Assembly (NCBI GenBank): GCA_964558715.1
Contig: CAZLFD010000010.1
Coordinates: 1-37,845, forward strand
Direction of reading: 5' to 3'
Length of the DNA stretch: 37,845 bases
Source: JBGSOV01 sp964558715
Lineage (GTDB): Bacteria > Patescibacteriota > Gracilibacteria > CAIRYL01 > GCA-016699755
Part shown: one piece after another, positions 33,862 through 37,845 of the stretch
Layout of the letters: each line of letters starts with the position of its first letter
Position numbering within the stretch: position 1 is the first letter of the stretch
Notes under the pieces: model-generated
Databases searched by the model: none
The model's input: the letters and a program-made list of their open reading frames with translations, nothing else
What the model was told of the DNA's origin: nothing
Made by a program: the position numbers and the translations under genes

Positions 33862-33953
33862 ACTTTTGTAATAGACAAAGTGTGCCAATCTGGTGCATAT
33901 AAAACTGCTTTGATAATAGCGTTAAGCACGCTTACTCAATTTTATGTGAATGA

Positions 33954-35198
33954 TTATTTATTTCTGTTCGCGTACCCATATTTCTCACGGCGGCAAAGTT
34001 TTTCGATATCAGAAGGTTCAGCGAGCAAAAGCTCGACAGCTACTTCTAAAAACACTCCGTTTTGCGAGCCTTTCGCTAATATAAAATCCCCTTCACGTAC
34101 ATGTTTAGCCAAATACTTCCCAGCTTCAACGGCAGTAGAAAAAAGGTGGAGCGGCTTACACGCAGCTACACCACGGGCAAAACCATCTGCGTGCCTTCCG
34201 ACGAAAACTAGTTCATCGGCACAATCGGCTGCAAACGCCCCCAGTCGTTCGTGCTCTTGCAAGGCAAGGTCACCAAGTTCATTCATGGTTCCAAGCAGGG
34301 CGATACGGCGCTTTGACCATCGAATATCAGCCAGGGTCCGTAAGACTTCTCTTGTCGCCAAGGGCGATGAGTTGTACGAAAAATCCCACACTGTCGACTC
34401 ATTTACCCCGGCAAACAACCTCCCCCGCCCCGGTGGCGGTTCAAACTGCTCGAGACGTGCACGGATTCTTTCAAGCGGGATACCAAGACGATTTCCTAAG
34501 ATGATGCCCGGAGCAAAGACTTGTACCTGAAACTCTCCAAACACCGGTACATGATATGCTTCACCATCGACAAGAAAAGTGATCCCATTTTTGCCGGTAC
34601 CCATGTAGGTGACGGTCACGTTTCCCGCTGCCTTGGGGGCGTAGATCAGCATCTGTTGATCGAGCGGACGCTCTGCTTCGTAAGCCGTAATGCTCTCCTT
34701 ATCAAATCCGTTCAAGATTACTGTTTCGGCTTTTTTGACGAGCTTGAATTCTTCGGCACGGATCTCATCGATATCGCGGAATTGCTTGCCGCCCATATGC
34801 CCAATGGCAATCGGAGTCACAACCAGAATATCTGGTACGCAGATAGCAGTCAGCTCTGCCATATCGCCGGGTGCATCGATGCCGTATTCGAGCACCAGCA
34901 CTTGTGGTGCCGGTAACCGCTTGCAATAGGCGCGCAATAGAATGCCAAACCAACTGAATGGTGACGAACCAGTCTGATGGATATTGAGGATCGAAAGGAG
35001 TAAGCCAATCGGCGTATTAAAATTTTTCTTACTCGTCTGCACGGTATAATCCCCATCGAGTATGTGTGCGATTGCCATGCGCGTTGAGGTCTTGCCGACC
35101 GAGCCAGTAACGCCGATAATGGTGTCGACTCGCTTCAGCACCGTTCTGGCACGGATGAATAGGAGGCCTTCGACAATGTGGCGAAAAAAAGATCTCAT
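33954..35198 (-). CDS. murF: Short Mur ligase, MurF-like (D-Ala-D-Ala adding type)
   Basis: ATP-dependent ligase expected to join D-Ala-D-Ala to UDP-MurNAc-tripeptide. The P-loop is TGSVGKTS (31-38); LEYGIDAPGDM resembles the MurF EMG..G.GEI region, and KGSQNGVFLE near the C-terminus corresponds to the MurF KGSR...E motif. The usual DDSYNANP reads DFSYNSSP here. The 414 residues start almost at the P-loop, so the N-terminal substrate domain is missing, as in the MurE-type ligase of this window. The start ATG 35198 overlaps the stop of the rmlD-like gene as ATGA, showing translational coupling. A MurF role is the best guess; a related amide ligase is possible. Confidence 0.82.
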   Translation of the reverse strand: MRSFFRHIVEGLLFIRARTVLKRVDTIIGVTGSVGKTSTRMAIAHILDGDYTVQTSKKNFNTPIGLLLSILNIHQTGSSPFSWFGILLRAYCKRLPAPQVLVLEYGIDAPGDMAELTAICVPDILVVTPIAIGHMGGKQFRDIDEIRAEEFKLVKKAETVILNGFDKESITAYEAERPLDQQMLIYAPKAAGNVTVTYMGTGKNGITFLVDGEAYHVPVFGEFQVQVFAPGIILGNRLGIPLERIRARLEQFEPPPGRGRLFAGVNESTVWDFSYNSSPLATREVLRTLADIRWSKRRIALLGTMNELGDLALQEHERLGAFAADCADELVFVGRHADGFARGVAACKPLHLFSTAVEAGKYLAKHVREGDFILAKGSQNGVFLEVAVELLLAEPSDIEKLCRREKYGYANRNK

Positions 35199-36031
35199 GT
35201 TTTGAGCTTCAAAAATTCCGGCAATGCTTCGTGAAAACTGCGGAGATACGGCAAATGCGAAACGAGTGATGAATCGCGCGGGCGTTCGGCTTTGCGCTTG
35301 AGCCCAGCGGCAGATATGGGAATGACCTCCGATTTGGAATTCATGAGTTTTACGACTACTTCCGCAACTTCAAAAGGAGAGGATCGTTCGACACCGACCA
35401 GATGATAAATACCACCATCAATCCCCTTTTCGACCAAATCGGTAAGCGCCACAGCGATATCTGGTGCATAAGTAAAGTTACCGTATTCGTCATCGATCGC
35501 TTCAATCGTATGGCCTTTCTTTGCTTCTAGGCGAAAGAATCCGACAAGATTGTTGCGACCTTCGCCAAACAGCCGGGCAGTGCGCAAAATCACAGAGTCT
35601 GGATACGCCGCCATTGCTTCAACTTCGCCCGCCTTTTTCGATTCGCCATACACATTCACCGGTTGCGGCTTATCGATTTCGGAATAACTGCCGCGTTCAC
35701 CATCGAATACGAAATCCGTTGAAAAATGAAAAAAGGGAAGTTTCTGCTGCGCGCATTGCTGCGCCATTACCAGCGGCGCTGCGGCATTTACGGCAAAGAC
35801 CACGGCTTTGTTTTGCAGCTCTTCTGCTGCATCGACATCCGAAAAAGCAGCGCAGTTGATGACAATATCAGGACTGAGTTCAGTAAACGCGCGCTCGATT
35901 TCATCAGGCTGAGTAATGTCGTAGTTAAAACTTGCCAACGGAATCGCCTCGAACCCTTCGTGCGCAGAGAACGCCTGAAACACTTCTGAACCGAGTAAAC
36001 CCTGCGCGCCAAAGATGATGATCCGCTGCAT
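35195..36031 (-). CDS. RmlD-like dTDP-4-dehydrorhamnose reductase / SDR sugar-nucleotide reductase
   Basis: Extended short-chain dehydrogenase of 278 residues that reduces a 4-keto nucleotide sugar, typically to dTDP-L-rhamnose, for surface polysaccharide. The Rossmann motif is GAQGLLG (8-14), followed by INCAAFSDVDAAE (58-70) as in RmlD, the catalytic FSTDFVFDG (103-111) and YGESK (Tyr128, Lys132). The order and spacing match RmlD. The start is ATG 36031. No rmlA, rmlB or rmlC is seen in the window, so the exact sugar is not proven. It is coupled to the murF-like gene by a four-base overlap, linking it to envelope synthesis. Confidence 0.88.
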   Translation of the reverse strand: MQRIIIFGAQGLLGSEVFQAFSAHEGFEAIPLASFNYDITQPDEIERAFTELSPDIVINCAAFSDVDAAEELQNKAVVFAVNAAAPLVMAQQCAQQKLPFFHFSTDFVFDGERGSYSEIDKPQPVNVYGESKKAGEVEAMAAYPDSVILRTARLFGEGRNNLVGFFRLEAKKGHTIEAIDDEYGNFTYAPDIAVALTDLVEKGIDGGIYHLVGVERSSPFEVAEVVVKLMNSKSEVIPISAAGLKRKAERPRDSSLVSHLPYLRSFHEALPEFLKLKT

Positions 36032-36117
36032 AATGAAGATGATGGTTACAGCGCTATTTTTGCCTTTTTTGGCAGAATGTGCGAGTATTTTTTGCGAAAC
36101 CTCTTTTTTTGGGTCAC

Positions 36118-36606
36118 ATGGGCAAAGTGCCGTTTCATATGCGTCCGATCGAGTTTGATGGCCTCAAGGCCACGCAAACCGAACCCATTTCGTTGACACG
36201 CGATATGGCCGGAAAAGTAACACTCAGCAGTAAGCATGTTGCCGTTAGCTTGAAAGAACTCTTTGAATATATTAAAAAGAAGAACTCGGATGAGATCCTG
36301 AAAAATCGTTCGCAAGAAGAGATCATTCTGCAGACCGATACAATCTTAGAACTCGTGCGCGCGGCCGATGCCGCCGATGCCAATGACCAGGTCTGGGTGA
36401 TTCCGATGCTCGTTGGGTTCGCTGTTGGCGCACTTGGCGTGATCATCGCCGATAGCTCGGTTCCGTATCTGCTCTATGTTCCGATTATGATCGCTGCGGC
36501 GCTCGGCATTGGCGCGGGTTTTTACATGCGCATCTTTTACCAGAAAAACAAGAAGAAGATTCAAGAGCTCATCAAACAGCTCATCGATATGGAAGATGAG
36601 AAATGA
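36118..36606 (+). CDS. Small membrane protein, function unknown
   Basis: A 162-residue protein from ATG 36118; a GTG at 36079 would add 13 residues and is less likely. Residues about 1-90 are a polar, partly helical cytoplasmic-type region. Two hydrophobic helices follow (about 93-114 and 118-138), rich in Gly and Ala, and the tail is a Lys/Glu-rich helix likely to form a coiled coil (KKKIQELIKQL). No family is recognised. It is divergent from the rmlD-like gene and lies 68 bases before recF. Composition and hydrophobic layout support a real gene. Confidence 0.65.
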   Translation: MGKVPFHMRPIEFDGLKATQTEPISLTRDMAGKVTLSSKHVAVSLKELFEYIKKKNSDEILKNRSQEEIILQTDTILELVRAADAADANDQVWVIPMLVGFAVGALGVIIADSSVPYLLYVPIMIAAALGIGAGFYMRIFYQKNKKKIQELIKQLIDMEDEK

Positions 36607-36611
36607 GAGTT

Positions 36612-36645
36612 CTCCCCCTAAGATAGGGAGAGTTAGAGGGGGTTG
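36612..36645. repeat. C/G-tract dyad upstream of recF
   Basis: Runs of C (36614-36618) and G (36638-36642), with a smaller CCCT-aagat-AGGG hairpin at 36616-36628, lie between the small membrane gene and recF. The pattern looks like a dispersed intergenic repeat; a terminator role is possible but no T-run follows. Confidence 0.35.
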
Positions 36646-36674
36646 AAAGAAGATATCTTTAGACCAATTGCCAG

Positions 36675-37754
36675 ATGAGTACGCTTCGCCACTTATCACT
36701 GACGAATTTTCGCAATCACGCAAATTTTACAGCGGATTTTTCAAGGCAGGGTGCGATTATTACGGGGGCAAATGGAGCGGGGAAAACGAGTATTCTGGAA
36801 GCGATTTGCCTGCTGTCATCGCTGCGTTCTTTCCGTACCCGCAAAATGGATGAGGTGGTACTGAGTGGTGAGGATTTTTGTGAGGTAACAGCAAAAACGG
36901 AAGCAGAAGCGTTTACCTTACGTTGGCAATTTACGCCCCGCAAAAAGACGGTGTTACGCAGAAATGATGTTATTTTGAGTGCGCCGGAGCTACTCAAACG
37001 GAAGGGCTTTTTCGCTGTGCTGTTCTCTCCAGAGGAATTGCAACTGCCGTTTATGCCACCGCGCGATCGGCGTAAGTTTATGAACCGGCTGCTTTCTCCG
37101 CTGTTTCCTGCGCATCTGAGAGATTTACGGAAGTTGGAAAAAATCGTTGCCAGCCGCAATGCACTGCTTAAACGGATTTATGACGGTTTGGCAAAAAGAG
37201 AAGAGGTGGAATTTTACGATCAGGAATTGGCAACAGTATCAGAGCAAGTCACTGCCTTGCGACAGAAATTTTTCGCCGAATCACAAACGGCATTTGCAAA
37301 ATTTTACCAGACGATTTCTGGCACCTCCGCCACACTCAGTATCGACTTTGCGCCAAGCATAACCGACGCACCGCTGGTAACGATTCAAAATGAATATGCG
37401 CACGATCTCGCACGCAAAGCGACCTCGCGCGGGGCGCATCACGATGACTTTCACTTTTTTCTCGATGGCGTGCCGCTCGAAAACTGTGGCTCGCGCGGCG
37501 AAGTGCGCAGTGCGATTTTGGCTCTTAAAATGGCAGAGCGCGATTTTGTGCACCAGACCACAGAAACCGAACCTGTGCTGTTATTGGATGATGTCTTCAG
37601 CGAACTCGATGCCGACCGCAGGCGGCATTTGATGGAGTTTATTTCGCAGCGACAATGCTTTATTACCACCACCGACACGCCGACCCGTGCGGTCAAACAT
37701 ATCGACCTGCCGGTAATGAGGCTTGACAAATTAGTAAATATTATGACAATATAA
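36675..37754 (+). CDS. recF: DNA replication and repair protein RecF
   Basis: SMC-like ATPase that, with RecO and RecR, loads RecA at single-strand gaps. It has Walker A GANGAGKTS (31-39), the RecF signature SRGEVRSAILALK (273-285) and Walker B VLLLDDVFSELD (301-312). The LSLTNFRNH start (7-15) is typical. The 359 residues match the family length. ATG 36675 is the natural start. In many bacteria recF follows dnaA and dnaN, but here it lies next to envelope genes, so the usual cluster is broken up or lies elsewhere. Confidence 0.96.
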   Translation: MSTLRHLSLTNFRNHANFTADFSRQGAIITGANGAGKTSILEAICLLSSLRSFRTRKMDEVVLSGEDFCEVTAKTEAEAFTLRWQFTPRKKTVLRRNDVILSAPELLKRKGFFAVLFSPEELQLPFMPPRDRRKFMNRLLSPLFPAHLRDLRKLEKIVASRNALLKRIYDGLAKREEVEFYDQELATVSEQVTALRQKFFAESQTAFAKFYQTISGTSATLSIDFAPSITDAPLVTIQNEYAHDLARKATSRGAHHDDFHFFLDGVPLENCGSRGEVRSAILALKMAERDFVHQTTETEPVLLLDDVFSELDADRRRHLMEFISQRQCFITTTDTPTRAVKHIDLPVMRLDKLVNIMTI

Positions 37755-37768
37755 TTTATGAACTATTC

Positions 37769-37792
37769 TATAATCGATGCCTAAAAATAATT
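37769..37792 (+). pseudogene. Start of an interrupted gene at the right scaffold edge
   Basis: TATAAT (37769-37774) lies directly before ATG 37777, which opens MPKNNW and then meets TAG (37798-37800) in sequence that looks foreign. A nearly leaderless gene may begin here and be cut off by an insertion or by the contig end. The evidence is thin because only five or six codons are left. Confidence 0.25.
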
Positions 37793-37845
37793 GGGTCTAG
37801 ACAACTTTAGAGAGGAAAATTTCTAAAATTCTTGAGTAGTATATC
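37793..37845. mobile_element. Possible insertion-sequence end at right scaffold edge
   Basis: From 37793 outward the sequence starts GGGTCTAGACAACTTTAGAG and is AT-rich with no link to recF. Like the left edge it begins GGGTCT and interrupts an open frame. TCTAGACAACTT is reminiscent of transposon ends, but no transposase is present. A random contig-tip sequence is the alternative. Confidence 0.3.

Noticed and set aside
37723..37755. TTGACA...TATAAT promoter at the end of recF
   Set aside because: The spacing of 21 bases is too long for a sigma-70-type promoter.

Overview
The window is one strand-mixed scaffold piece with a 100-base run of N. It most likely comes from a bacterium of the Candidate Phyla Radiation (Patescibacteria), possibly a Peregrinibacteria-like lineage. 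This is inferred from several traits: short Mur ligases without the usual N-terminal domain, few Shine-Dalgarno sites, a sigma-region-4/HARE-HTH protein, and a heavy load of secreted, Thr/Pro-rich, family-orphan surface proteins. TGA is used as a normal stop (for example the ATGA overlap of the rmlD-like and murF-like genes), so the recoded Gracilibacteria/Absconditabacteria are unlikely.

Layout. 1-1915: two DEAD-box helicase genes on the minus strand, the downstream one cut off at the scaffold edge by what looks like an insertion-sequence end. 2070-6354: a small orphan gene, then typA, purK and purE on the plus strand. 6406-12421: ridA, then a three-gene minus-strand operon for one anchored and two paralogous secreted proteins, bounded by an extended -10 promoter and a strong terminator. 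12606-16827: ligA, a protein O-mannosyltransferase and a small peptidoglycan-binding-like protein. 16848-20205: an operon of GAPDH, a MurE-type ligase and truB. 20457-22981: the sigma-4/HARE-HTH regulator and a phosphohexomutase. 23242-27170: a small membrane protein, an inositol-monophosphatase family enzyme, and an 850-residue fusion of polysaccharide deacetylase, peptidoglycan-binding repeats and family 2 glycosyltransferase. 27160-33810: an SLH-domain protein and two large tandem paralogous secreted deacetylases with carbohydrate-binding-like modules; the second contains the assembly gap. 33954-37754: murF-like and rmlD-like genes, a small membrane protein and recF. The right edge again shows a gene start interrupted after a few codons.

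Common theme. Apart from housekeeping genes, the region concentrates on the cell envelope: peptidoglycan precursor ligases, polysaccharide synthesis and deacetylation, sugar-phosphate metabolism, protein O-mannosylation and long Thr/Ser/Pro linkers that are plausible mannosylation targets. The three deacetylase genes share a similar promoter layout (TTGACT, 16 bases, TAnAAT), suggesting common control.

The least described parts are the 6894-12421 secreted-protein operon, the modular deacetylases with a recent 210-base internal duplication and a 36-base repeat array behind the gap, and the SLH protein with a double-psi-barrel-like tail. No rRNA, tRNA, CRISPR array or complete mobile element was seen.
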